64,000 bases of DNA from contig NZ_QVMJ01000003.1 of assembly GCF_010500955.1 (NCBI RefSeq), positions 181,520 through 245,519 on the forward strand, written 5' to 3'. The notes under the pieces were generated by a model. The model had not been told where the DNA came from. It worked only from the letters and a program-made list of their open reading frames with translations, and did no database searches. This stretch comes from Bacteroides sp. 519 (GTDB lineage: Bacteria > Bacteroidota > Bacteroidia > Bacteroidales > Bacteroidaceae). Of the stretch, positions 51,077-58,925 are shown in pieces (within the stretch, counting starts at the first letter, position 1; every line of letters starts with the position of its first letter). Position numbers and translations under genes: made by a program.

Positions 51077-52766
51077 AGCAGCAACACCAGAGGACACTGT
51101 CAACAAAATAAAAATGATTCTATCTGAAGCTCAGATCCCAATTAAAGATATGATCTGTGGTGATGGCGACATGTTCTGTTCCTACCGTTTAGCCATATCC
51201 GAAAATGATGATTTCTCGATAGGAACAAATGGTAAAGGAATGACACCTTCCTACGCACAGGCCAGTGCATATGCCGAAATGATGGAGAGATTTCAAAACC
51301 GCATTATTATATACCCTAATCCTGCAAATTATAATTCGAAATTTGTGTTCTTCCCCGACGAGAGTAGAAAGACACTACAATCAGAAGAGGCAGAACAACT
51401 GATAAAACGTTTCACCCCACGAGTACTTCCAAAAGAAGGTCTTGATATAGATAGCTTTGAATGTATTTTCGTTCCCTTTTTTCATGTTAATTCCAAAATA
51501 ACCGAAAAGATACCCTATTCATTAGTTCGATGGGTAAACGGTTCTAATGGGATGTGTGCTGGCAACATTCCAGAAGAGGCTTTGATACAAGGTTTTAATG
51601 AAATCTTCGAAAGATATTGCTTGCAAGAACTGTATCTAAAGGAACTAACACCTCCTAATATACCCAAGAGTGTTTTTGAAGGGACAGATATTCTAGTAAA
51701 TCTAGAAAGGATAAAAAACGAGTATGGTATGGATTATCAAATAAAAGACTGCTCTTTGGGAGAAGGCTATCCTGTGATAGGATTACTTATTTACAGTCCT
51801 GATAGATCGAAATACATTATGCACATAGGGGCTGATTTATGTCCTAAAGTAGCATTAGAACGCTGTTTTACCGAAACGTTTCAAGGATGTACAGCCAGAA
51901 CATTTGATTTTGAAAATAACATTAATTCTCCTGATTCGTTAGACTTGTTTAATGAATTTAAAAGAAGCCTTGTTTACGGTACTGGTAGAATGCCTGAAGC
52001 ATTTTTCAATGAACATCCATCATACCCATATCTGGAACACTCTTCTATTAACGAAGGTAACGATTTCAAAGAAGATCTTTCTAATATTATATCATGGCTT
52101 ATCAATAAAGGATATGACATATATATTAGGGACAATTCTTTTTTGAAATTCCCAACCTATCATATTTGCGTTCCTGGGTTATCAGATATTGATAAGAAAT
52201 TCAGCAAAATCAATTCTAAAATAAAGGAGATGAAAGTAACCGAAAGTACAATCAATCCATTGTATCGACTACCTTTATTAGATGAAGCAGAACTTAAAAC
52301 TGCTATTGATTTGCTGGAAAACATGGAGAAAGATACAATCAAACTTTTCCCTCGTAACAACAATAAAAATAACAATGTGAATCGCCTGCTTATTCTAATG
52401 TTATTATACTACAAAACAGAGGATGATGCATCTACCTTAAGAAGCTTAGATCAATATATCAAACAAAAGGAAGACAAAAACCAACCAGTAAAAAAATACT
52501 ATTATGCCATTAAAGCATTACTGGAAGGTTATCCTATGCCACAAACACCAGATAAAGAGTGGCTTATAGCAAGAAGTTTCCTTCAAAACAGGAATGAAGC
52601 TTTAACAACAACTCCCTTACCAACATGTTTTGAATGCAATAAGTGTTCTATTAAAGAAGGATGTAGATACCAGTTTATATTAAATATAGAGCACAAAACA
52701 CAAATTGCTATGGCAAACAATAGTTTAAAACAATCAGATTTAACACATCTATTAAGTAAAAAATAA
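51063..52766 (+). CDS. YcaO-domain protein, stand-alone
   Basis: The 567-residue protein has the YcaO core: SIGTNGKGMTPSYAQASAYA followed by EMMERFQN, then EALIQGFNEIFERYCLQEL and KVALERCFTETFQGCTA, whose acidic residues bind Mg-ATP. A helical C-terminal part (about 430-500, TPR-like) and a Cys-rich tail (CFECNKCSIKEGCRYQF) follow. YcaO enzymes activate backbone amides to form azolines, thioamides or amidines. No E1-like cyclodehydratase partner, TfuA or dehydrogenase is in the operon, which is unlike classical thiazole/oxazole pathways. The long TPR-like C-terminus recalls E. coli YcaO. Confidence 0.9.
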   Translation: MKKYKAATPEDTVNKIKMILSEAQIPIKDMICGDGDMFCSYRLAISENDDFSIGTNGKGMTPSYAQASAYAEMMERFQNRIIIYPNPANYNSKFVFFPDESRKTLQSEEAEQLIKRFTPRVLPKEGLDIDSFECIFVPFFHVNSKITEKIPYSLVRWVNGSNGMCAGNIPEEALIQGFNEIFERYCLQELYLKELTPPNIPKSVFEGTDILVNLERIKNEYGMDYQIKDCSLGEGYPVIGLLIYSPDRSKYIMHIGADLCPKVALERCFTETFQGCTARTFDFENNINSPDSLDLFNEFKRSLVYGTGRMPEAFFNEHPSYPYLEHSSINEGNDFKEDLSNIISWLINKGYDIYIRDNSFLKFPTYHICVPGLSDIDKKFSKINSKIKEMKVTESTINPLYRLPLLDEAELKTAIDLLENMEKDTIKLFPRNNNKNNNVNRLLILMLLYYKTEDDASTLRSLDQYIKQKEDKNQPVKKYYYAIKALLEGYPMPQTPDKEWLIARSFLQNRNEALTTTPLPTCFECNKCSIKEGCRYQFILNIEHKTQIAMANNSLKQSDLTHLLSKK

Positions 52767-52789
52767 CAGTATCTAAAAAGCAAACAATT

Positions 52790-54208
52790 ATGCTAATACG
52801 CCAAAATACACATGCTTTTATTCGTTTCTGGAACTCAATGGCTTACATCGAAAGCCAAGTAAACCATGTTAGCAGAATATATAGTGGCAAGGAGAAGGAT
52901 TTCATCCTTTCATTATCTCGCCAGCCACAAGATTTGGATGATATAATAAATAATCTTGCAGCCAAACATGTCCATTTTGACTTGGAAGACCTAAATGCAT
53001 TCATCAAAGAATTAGAAAGGCTCTGGCTTATAGTAAGTGGAGAATCAGAAGATGAACTTCGAAACAAAGAAAAATCGTTTTCCTATGCTGAACTTGATGC
53101 TGTACGAAATGCTTTTGCTGCAGATCAACAAATTGTAGAAATCAGCACAAAAGAAGCTCCATGGTTAAGATCATTACAATTGGAAGTTACATCATTGTGC
53201 AATGAAAAATGCATTCATTGTTACATCCCCTCCGAAACGAAAGATTATGGAAGTATGATGCCTGTTGAGCAAGTAAAATCTGTCATAGACCAATTTGCTG
53301 AATTATCTGGATTACGAATAATATTATCTGGCGGAGAGGTACTTATCCATAAACATGTAATTGAAATTCTAGAATATTGCAGGGAAAAAGATTTAATGAT
53401 TTTCATACTAAGCAATCTCACCCTAATGAATGATGAAACATTGAAAATCATTAAAAATCTGAATGTATTCAATATACAGGTATCGCTTTACTCTATGGAT
53501 GAATCTGTACATGATAATATAACAAAAGTTAAAGGCTCATGGAAGAAAACCAAAAGAAACCTTGAAACACTTGTTGCAAATGATATACGAGTCACAATTT
53601 CGTGTCCGATCCTGAAACAAAATTATAAAGGGTATAAAGAACTGTTCGAATATGCTCAAAGCCTAAATATTTTCTGTTATGTTGATTATGTTCTGTTAGC
53701 TCAAAGTGACTTATGTACCAATAATCTATGTACAAGAATGACTATGGAACAAACCGAAGAATTGTTAGATGCCATACTTGACAATGATCCAAAGTACCAT
53801 CAAAAAATAAACGCTATTACCTCTGAGACAGACTTGGATACAATGCCATTTGGACAAAGATTTAACTCATGCGAAGTACTTCGAAGCACTATATGTATGA
53901 CTGTTGATGGAAATATTTATCCTTGTCCCGGATGGCAAGGTATGGTTGTTGGAAATATCTATGAGCAATCACTGAAATATATTTGGTTTGAATCACCCAG
54001 AGTGATTGAACTAAGAAATGTGGATAAGAACAGTTTTAAAAAATGCAAGAAATGCGGATTAAAAAACTACTGTGACATGTGTCTTGTATACAATTTTAAT
54101 GAAAACAATGGAGATATCTATGAAGTGAGTACGCGTTTCTGTGACAACGCCAAATCATTAAAAACCAAAATTAAACAAAGATATAAGTTAATACAAGAAG
54201 GTCAATAA
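52790..54208 (+). CDS. Radical SAM/SPASM peptide maturase 3 with RRE/PqqD-like N-terminus
   Basis: The 472-residue protein has a helical N-terminal region of about 100 residues that could be a PqqD-like leader-binding element. The radical SAM core follows with TSLCNEKCIHC (about residue 140) and SGGEVLIH, then a SPASM domain (ICMTVDGNIYPCPGWQG, CKKCGLKNYCDMCLVYN, RFC). The SPASM Cys pattern differs from maturases 1 and 2, so it may do a different step. The M42 gene starts 1 bp after its stop codon. Confidence 0.9.
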   Translation: MLIRQNTHAFIRFWNSMAYIESQVNHVSRIYSGKEKDFILSLSRQPQDLDDIINNLAAKHVHFDLEDLNAFIKELERLWLIVSGESEDELRNKEKSFSYAELDAVRNAFAADQQIVEISTKEAPWLRSLQLEVTSLCNEKCIHCYIPSETKDYGSMMPVEQVKSVIDQFAELSGLRIILSGGEVLIHKHVIEILEYCREKDLMIFILSNLTLMNDETLKIIKNLNVFNIQVSLYSMDESVHDNITKVKGSWKKTKRNLETLVANDIRVTISCPILKQNYKGYKELFEYAQSLNIFCYVDYVLLAQSDLCTNNLCTRMTMEQTEELLDAILDNDPKYHQKINAITSETDLDTMPFGQRFNSCEVLRSTICMTVDGNIYPCPGWQGMVVGNIYEQSLKYIWFESPRVIELRNVDKNSFKKCKKCGLKNYCDMCLVYNFNENNGDIYEVSTRFCDNAKSLKTKIKQRYKLIQEGQ

Positions 54209-54209
54209 T

Positions 54210-55253
54210 ATGGAAACAACATTCTTACACAAAATACTAAGCACCCCTAGTGTCTCTGGTTTCGAAACTGCAGCAGGAAGTTTATATAGAGACTATTTAC
54301 ATCCATATGTCGACAAATGTAGTGTAGATGTTATGGGGAATTCTTATGCTGTTATTGAAAGAAAAAAGTTGCAGAATGAGTCATCCCTCAGATTTATGAT
54401 TGAAGCTCATATTGACGAAATTGGTTTTCAAGTAATTTACATTTGCGAAAAGGGGTTCTTGTATGTCCGCCGTAATGGAGGAATAGATGTTCAATGTATT
54501 CCTGGCTCTCAAGTAGTAGTGCACACAAACTCGGGAGAAGAAATACTGGGCATAATAGGTAAGAAACCAATACATTTAACAACCCCGGATGAGAAAGGAC
54601 TTGAACTAGAAAATCTTTGGGTAGATACTGGGTTGCTACCTGATGAGGTGAAAGCAAAAATTTCTGTTGGTGACATAGTTGTTCTAAAATCGAATATGCT
54701 ATATCTCACCAAAAACAGAATCACTTCTAAGGGGCTTGATGATAAAATAGGAGTATTTGTTGTTTCACAGGTAATGAAAAAATTATCATTGGCACATAAC
54801 TTATCACATACTGTATATGGGGTTGCAACTGTACAAGAAGAAGTTGGTTGTAGGGGAGCAATTACCTGTGCATATGATATCAATCCGGATATTTCAATAA
54901 GTATTGATGTTGATTTTGCTACTGATGTACCAAATTGCTCAAAGACAAAGTTTGGAGATATTGCGCTTGGAAATGGCGTAATTATATCCCGCAACTTGGA
55001 TAATGATAATAGCTTATCACATTTTGCCGAGAATATTGCAACAGAAAACAACATAGCATATCAAATATCTGCACGACCTCGTGCTAGCGGTGGAACAAAT
55101 GCTACTAAAATACAATTGTCGCGCAGAGGCGTCAAAACTTTATCCATTGGCATACCATGTAGATATATGCATACCCCTGTTGAACTTTGCGATTTAAGAG
55201 ATGTTGAAGCAGCAATTGAGTTAATAACGAAATTGATTATAACTTATAAATGA
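54210..55253 (+). CDS. M42-family aminopeptidase (leader-trimming candidate)
   Basis: The 347-residue protein has M42 metal ligands and catalytic residues: EAHIDEIGF, GLDDKIGVFV, TVQEEVGCRGA (catalytic Glu), SIDVDFATD and CRYMHTPVE. The usual chain length and all ligands are present, so the enzyme should be active. M42 peptidases (TET) remove N-terminal residues from peptides. Lying last among the enzymes of the operon it may trim the modified peptide after endoproteolysis; this is inference. Confidence 0.92.
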   Translation: METTFLHKILSTPSVSGFETAAGSLYRDYLHPYVDKCSVDVMGNSYAVIERKKLQNESSLRFMIEAHIDEIGFQVIYICEKGFLYVRRNGGIDVQCIPGSQVVVHTNSGEEILGIIGKKPIHLTTPDEKGLELENLWVDTGLLPDEVKAKISVGDIVVLKSNMLYLTKNRITSKGLDDKIGVFVVSQVMKKLSLAHNLSHTVYGVATVQEEVGCRGAITCAYDINPDISISIDVDFATDVPNCSKTKFGDIALGNGVIISRNLDNDNSLSHFAENIATENNIAYQISARPRASGGTNATKIQLSRRGVKTLSIGIPCRYMHTPVELCDLRDVEAAIELITKLIITYK

Positions 55254-55258
55254 TTTGA

Positions 55259-55432
55259 ATGAAAACTTATTCTGGCAAAATAAAACAATTCTTCCGAAAC
55301 ACCTTCTCACACAGAAAGAACAGAGAAATTAAAAAGCCAACTTCTATTAATAAGAATTGTAACAACGAAAACGATGAGCTTTTTATTAAAGAGATCGAAA
55401 AGGTCATCAATAAAACAGAATCTTATTGGTAA
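55259..55432 (+). CDS. 57-residue basic peptide, possible second substrate or partner
   Basis: A frame 5 bp after the M42 stop gives a very basic N-terminal half (MKTYSGKIKQFFRNTFSHRK) and an acidic amphipathic C-terminal helix (ENDELFIKEIEKVINK) ending TESYW. One Cys (residue 34). No known family and no likely membrane segment. Tight spacing suggests it is the last gene of the peptide operon. Aromatic C-terminus SYW could be a modification site, but there is no direct evidence. Confidence 0.5.
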   Translation: MKTYSGKIKQFFRNTFSHRKNREIKKPTSINKNCNNENDELFIKEIEKVINKTESYW

Positions 55433-55451
55433 GATAGTTCGTAGAAACCTA

Positions 55452-55862
55452 TCACCATTTATTCAGCACCTTAATCTTATGAAACCTCGGCCTCAGCCAA
55501 TAATAAGCAAGCAAACTGGCTACCACTGCGCCCGAGGTATTTGCAGCAAAGTCCATCCAGTCGCCACCCCGGTAATCGGTGGCTATCTCTTGGAACAGTT
55601 CAACTATTCCGCTGAATAGTATGGGGCAGAGGCAGGCTCCTATCCATGCATGCCACATGGGGGCATCATTGTTTTTGTGATTCCTTAAAAATTCAAGCCA
55701 TAACATACCCGACAAGCCGAAGTACATTCCGAAGTGAACAATCTTGTCCAGATAAGGAATATCATTTAAACCAGTATCACTGGGTGGCTTAAAGAAAGAC
55801 AAGTATATTACTACCGCAATTATAAAAAATGAGACCGGGTATTTCTTTATATAACGAAGCAT
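55452..55862 (-). CDS. VanZ-like membrane protein
   Basis: The 136-residue protein has three to four hydrophobic segments and the VanZ pattern: PYLDKIVHFGMYFGLSGMLW, ELFQEIATDYRGGDWMDFAA (the R-x-D-x-x-D type block) and ANTSGAVVASLLAY. VanZ proteins confer low-level teicoplanin resistance in enterococci; the physiological role is unclear. The frame continues 12 codons upstream, but a TATTTTTG box (about 55888-55895, minus strand) lies there, so ATG at 55862 is chosen. Converges on the peptide operon. Confidence 0.8.
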   Translation of the reverse strand: MLRYIKKYPVSFFIIAVVIYLSFFKPPSDTGLNDIPYLDKIVHFGMYFGLSGMLWLEFLRNHKNNDAPMWHAWIGACLCPILFSGIVELFQEIATDYRGGDWMDFAANTSGAVVASLLAYYWLRPRFHKIKVLNKW

Positions 55863-55887
55863 TCCTGTTAATTTACATGTTCGCAGG

Positions 55888-55915
55888 CAAAAATACAAAA
55901 CATTTCCTATATTTG
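55888..55915. promoter_or_regulatory. Divergent promoter boxes of VanZ-like and NSS genes
   Basis: TATTTTTG on the minus strand (55888-55895) and TATATTTG on the plus strand (55908-55915) serve the two divergent genes. Confidence 0.55.
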
Positions 55916-55963
55916 CAGCGTTGAGAGATTAATATAATCATTTTGTAAGAAGAATAAAGATAA

Positions 55964-57331
55964 ATGGCAAAGAATGACAGGGCCAACTTTGGTAGTAAAA
56001 TAGGAGTAATATTGGCTTCTGCCGGGTCGGCAGTTGGGTTAGGTAATATATGGCGGTTCCCTTACGAAACAGGAAATAACGGTGGTGCCGCCTTTATTCT
56101 CATCTATTTGGGGTGTGTATTTATTCTGGGACTTCCTATTATGGTTTCCGAGTTTCTTATCGGACGCCGTTCGCGCGCCAATACAGCAGGCGCGTACCGG
56201 GTGCTGGCACCACGCACACAATGGAAATGGGTAGGCCGCATGGGGGTTCTAACCGGCTTTCTTATCTTAAGTTATTATTCGGTTGTTGCCGGCTGGACAC
56301 TTGAGTATGTTGTTGAAGCAGGCACAAACAGCTTTGCCGGAAAACAACCAAGTGATTTTATTAACTCCTTCAATAGTTTCTCGGCTAATCCCTGGCGCCC
56401 ACTTATCTGGTTAATTCTTTTTTTAGTAGGCACCCATCTAATTATAATAAAGGGAGTGGAGAAAGGGATTGAGAAATCATCAAAGATTATGATGCCTGCT
56501 CTTTTTATTCTGATCATTATTTTGATGGTTTGCTCGGTTACACTGCCTGGCGCAGGTGCCGGTATTGAGTTTCTGCTTAAACCGGATTTCAGCAAAGTAA
56601 CAGGCAGCGTATTTCTGAGTGCTATGGGTCAGGCTTTCTTTTCACTGAGCTTAGGAATGGGATGTTTATCTACTTATGCTTCCTACTTTGGCAAAGATAC
56701 CAGTTTAACAAAAACGGCTTTTAGTGTGGGTATTATTGATACTATGGTAGCCATACTGGCGGGCTTTATTATATTCCCGGCAGCCTTTTCGGTTGGCATT
56801 GAGCCCGACCATGGCCCAAGCCTTATTTTTATTACGTTGCCTAATGTGTTTCAACAGGCATTTAGCGGTGTGCCATTGTTGGCTTATATATTCTCTGTAA
56901 TGTTTTATGTGCTATTGGCGGTTGCGGCTCTTACTTCTACCATTTCAATGCACGAGGTTGTTACAGCTTATCTGCACGAAGAGTTTAAGTTCACCCGCAA
57001 AAGGGCTGCCACACTGGTTACTATTTCTTGTATTGTGTTGGGAATATTCTGTTCATTATCATTAGGCCCCACAAAGAGCATTACTCTGTTTGGCTTGAAC
57101 ACATTCGATTTATTCGATTATGTTACTGCCAAAATAATGTTGCCATTGGGTGGCTTCTTTGTATCCATCTTTGTTGGATGGTATCTGGACAAAAATATAG
57201 TTAAGGCCGAGATTACCAACAACGGAACACTGAAAGTAAATATCTACAAGATTATCATATTTATTTTAAGATACATTGCCCCTGTTGCTATTGCTATTAT
57301 TTTTATTAACGAACTGGGCATATTGAAATAA
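55964..57331 (+). CDS. Sodium:neurotransmitter symporter family (NSS/SNF) transporter
   Basis: The 455-residue protein has about 11-12 membrane segments and the NSS signature GLGNIWRFPYETGNNGGAAF in the first helix, which includes sodium and substrate contacts, plus AFFSLSLGMGCLSTYASYFG. Bacterial members such as LeuT and MhsT import amino acids with sodium. Length is normal. The substrate cannot be read from the sequence. Confidence 0.93.
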   Translation: MAKNDRANFGSKIGVILASAGSAVGLGNIWRFPYETGNNGGAAFILIYLGCVFILGLPIMVSEFLIGRRSRANTAGAYRVLAPRTQWKWVGRMGVLTGFLILSYYSVVAGWTLEYVVEAGTNSFAGKQPSDFINSFNSFSANPWRPLIWLILFLVGTHLIIIKGVEKGIEKSSKIMMPALFILIIILMVCSVTLPGAGAGIEFLLKPDFSKVTGSVFLSAMGQAFFSLSLGMGCLSTYASYFGKDTSLTKTAFSVGIIDTMVAILAGFIIFPAAFSVGIEPDHGPSLIFITLPNVFQQAFSGVPLLAYIFSVMFYVLLAVAALTSTISMHEVVTAYLHEEFKFTRKRAATLVTISCIVLGIFCSLSLGPTKSITLFGLNTFDLFDYVTAKIMLPLGGFFVSIFVGWYLDKNIVKAEITNNGTLKVNIYKIIIFILRYIAPVAIAIIFINELGILK

Positions 57332-57332
57332 G

Positions 57333-57350
57333 ATGTGGAAAGACTTCTTT
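57333..57350 (+). repeat. 18-bp direct repeat, copy 1 (relic of HHH gene start)
   Basis: ATGTGGAAAGACTTCTTT here is identical to the first six codons of the HHH gene at 58004-58021. The two copies flank hicAB exactly. Confidence 0.85.
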
Positions 57351-57367
57351 GTTAGCAGAAATATTTC

Positions 57368-57375
57368 TACCTTTG
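57368..57375 (+). promoter_or_regulatory. -7 promoter box (TACCTTTG) of hicAB
   Basis: TACCTTTG 26 bp before the hicA ATG. Confidence 0.55.
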
Positions 57376-57401
57376 TACAGATGCTATAGACAATAATATA
57401 A

Positions 57402-57599
57402 ATGAAATACTCAGAGTTCCATCGGAAAATCAGTAAAAAAGGAAAAAATAGAGGTTGGTTCTGGACTGGTGAAGCCGAAGGAAGCCACTATATATACGAA
57501 GACAAAGACGGTATTCGATACCCTGTTCCTTTTCATGGTGCCAAAGAGATACCAGAAGGGTTAAGAAAGAAGATAATAAAAGACATGGAACTTGAATAA
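57402..57599 (+). CDS. hicA: HicA family toxin (mRNA interferase)
   Basis: The 65-residue protein is a small dsRBD-fold HicA: GEAEGSHYIYEDKDGIRYPV contains the conserved GSH with the catalytic His, then FHGAKEIPEGLRKKIIKDM. HicA cleaves mRNA and is neutralised by HicB. Order toxin then antitoxin is usual. Gap to hicB is 12 bp. Confidence 0.88.
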   Translation: MKYSEFHRKISKKGKNRGWFWTGEAEGSHYIYEDKDGIRYPVPFHGAKEIPEGLRKKIIKDMELE

Positions 57600-57611
57600 A
57601 GAAGATGAATT

Positions 57612-58004
57612 ATGGGAAAGATTATTGTTACTATTGAAAAAGGAAAAGATTTATATGGTGCTTGGGCAGACAACCTGCCAGGAATATATGCTGATGGACA
57701 AACAGTTAAAGAAACAAAGGAAAACATCTTGTATGCCATTGAATTATATAAAAAACATAATAAGATTATTCCCGAAGAGTTAGCCGGAAATATTGAGATA
57801 GAATGGAAGTTTGACATACAATCACTCCTTCAGTTTTACAGTACAATATTTACGAATGCGGCTTTAGAGCGTATGACTGGCATTAACCAAAAGCAATTGT
57901 GGAAATATGCTAATGGCTTATCCAAGCCTAGAGATATTCAAAAAAGGAAAATAGAAGATGCCTTACATACATTGGGTAATGAACTGTTATCTGTGTCATT
58001 ATAA
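57612..58004 (+). CDS. hicB: HicB-type antitoxin with C-terminal HTH
   Basis: The 130-residue protein has the HicB partial RNase H fold (IVTIEKGKDLYGAWADNLPG, YADGQTVKETKENILYAI) and a C-terminal helix-turn-helix (ERMTGINQKQLWKYANGLSK) for autoregulation. The stop overlaps the next start as TAATG, so the downstream HHH gene is now translated right behind the TA pair. Confidence 0.88.
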   Translation: MGKIIVTIEKGKDLYGAWADNLPGIYADGQTVKETKENILYAIELYKKHNKIIPEELAGNIEIEWKFDIQSLLQFYSTIFTNAALERMTGINQKQLWKYANGLSKPRDIQKRKIEDALHTLGNELLSVSL

Positions 58005-58921
58005 TGTGGAAAGACTTCTTTTATTTCTCTAAAATAGAAAGGCAAGGCATTTTATTCCTAATAGCATTAATTGTTATAATTGGAGTTATTGGGAATATGC
58101 CCCATTTATTCCGTCCGAATGATACTGTTGATATTAACACTGATGAAGTTAAAACAGCATACGAAGCTTTTTTGAACAGCATAGAAGAAGTAGAAGTAGA
58201 CAAAGAAACCTCTTATTACACAAAGAATAAGCCGGAACCCGTTTTAGCTGCCTTCGATCCCAACACGGCCGATTCGGCAACTTTCCTGAAGCTAGGATTG
58301 CCAACATGGATGGCTGGCAATATACTAAAATACAGGGCAAAAGGCGGAAAGTTCCGGGAGGCAGATGATTTCAAAAAGATATACGGTTTAAGTAAAGAAC
58401 AGTACAACAAGTTAAAGCCATATATCCGGATAGTCTCGTTGCCAAAAGAGTCCTCACATAAAGACACTGTACGTTTATTGGCTGAACATATTCAGAAAGA
58501 TACCATTCACCGGGTTATTAAATATCCGGCAGGCACTGTTATTGATATCAATAAAGCAGACACTACCGAGCTTAAAAAGATTCCCGGAATAGGTAGTGGG
58601 ATGGCACATAGAATTACAAACTACCGAAAAGAGTTGGGTGGTTTTCATGCTGTTGCACAATTGGCAGATATCCATATTGATGTTGAAAAATTCAAAGATT
58701 GGTTTATAGTGGGCAACGAACCACCAATTACTAAAGTCAATCTGAATAGAGCCGGGATAGAACAGTTAAGAAAGCATCCCTACATTAATTTCTATCAGGC
58801 AAAGGCCATTGTTGAGTGCCGCAAAAAGCGGGGTAACTTATCTGGTATGCAACAACTGACTTTATTGGACGAGTTTACCGAAACAGACTTTGAGAAGCTA
58901 AAACATTATATTTGTTTTTAA
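58004..58921 (+). CDS. Helix-hairpin-helix (ComEA-like) protein
   Basis: The 305-residue protein has an N-terminal membrane anchor (residues 13-33, GILFLIALIVIIGVIGNMPH) and three HhH-like units: DPNTADSATFLKLGLPTWMA, INKADTTELKKIPGIGSGMA and VNLNRAGIEQLRKHPYINFY. ComEA proteins bind DNA in the periplasm during uptake; here the wider competence set is absent, so the role is uncertain. Its first 18 bp are duplicated upstream of hicAB. Confidence 0.82.
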   Translation: MWKDFFYFSKIERQGILFLIALIVIIGVIGNMPHLFRPNDTVDINTDEVKTAYEAFLNSIEEVEVDKETSYYTKNKPEPVLAAFDPNTADSATFLKLGLPTWMAGNILKYRAKGGKFREADDFKKIYGLSKEQYNKLKPYIRIVSLPKESSHKDTVRLLAEHIQKDTIHRVIKYPAGTVIDINKADTTELKKIPGIGSGMAHRITNYRKELGGFHAVAQLADIHIDVEKFKDWFIVGNEPPITKVNLNRAGIEQLRKHPYINFYQAKAIVECRKKRGNLSGMQQLTLLDEFTETDFEKLKHYICF

Positions 58922-58925
58922 GAAA

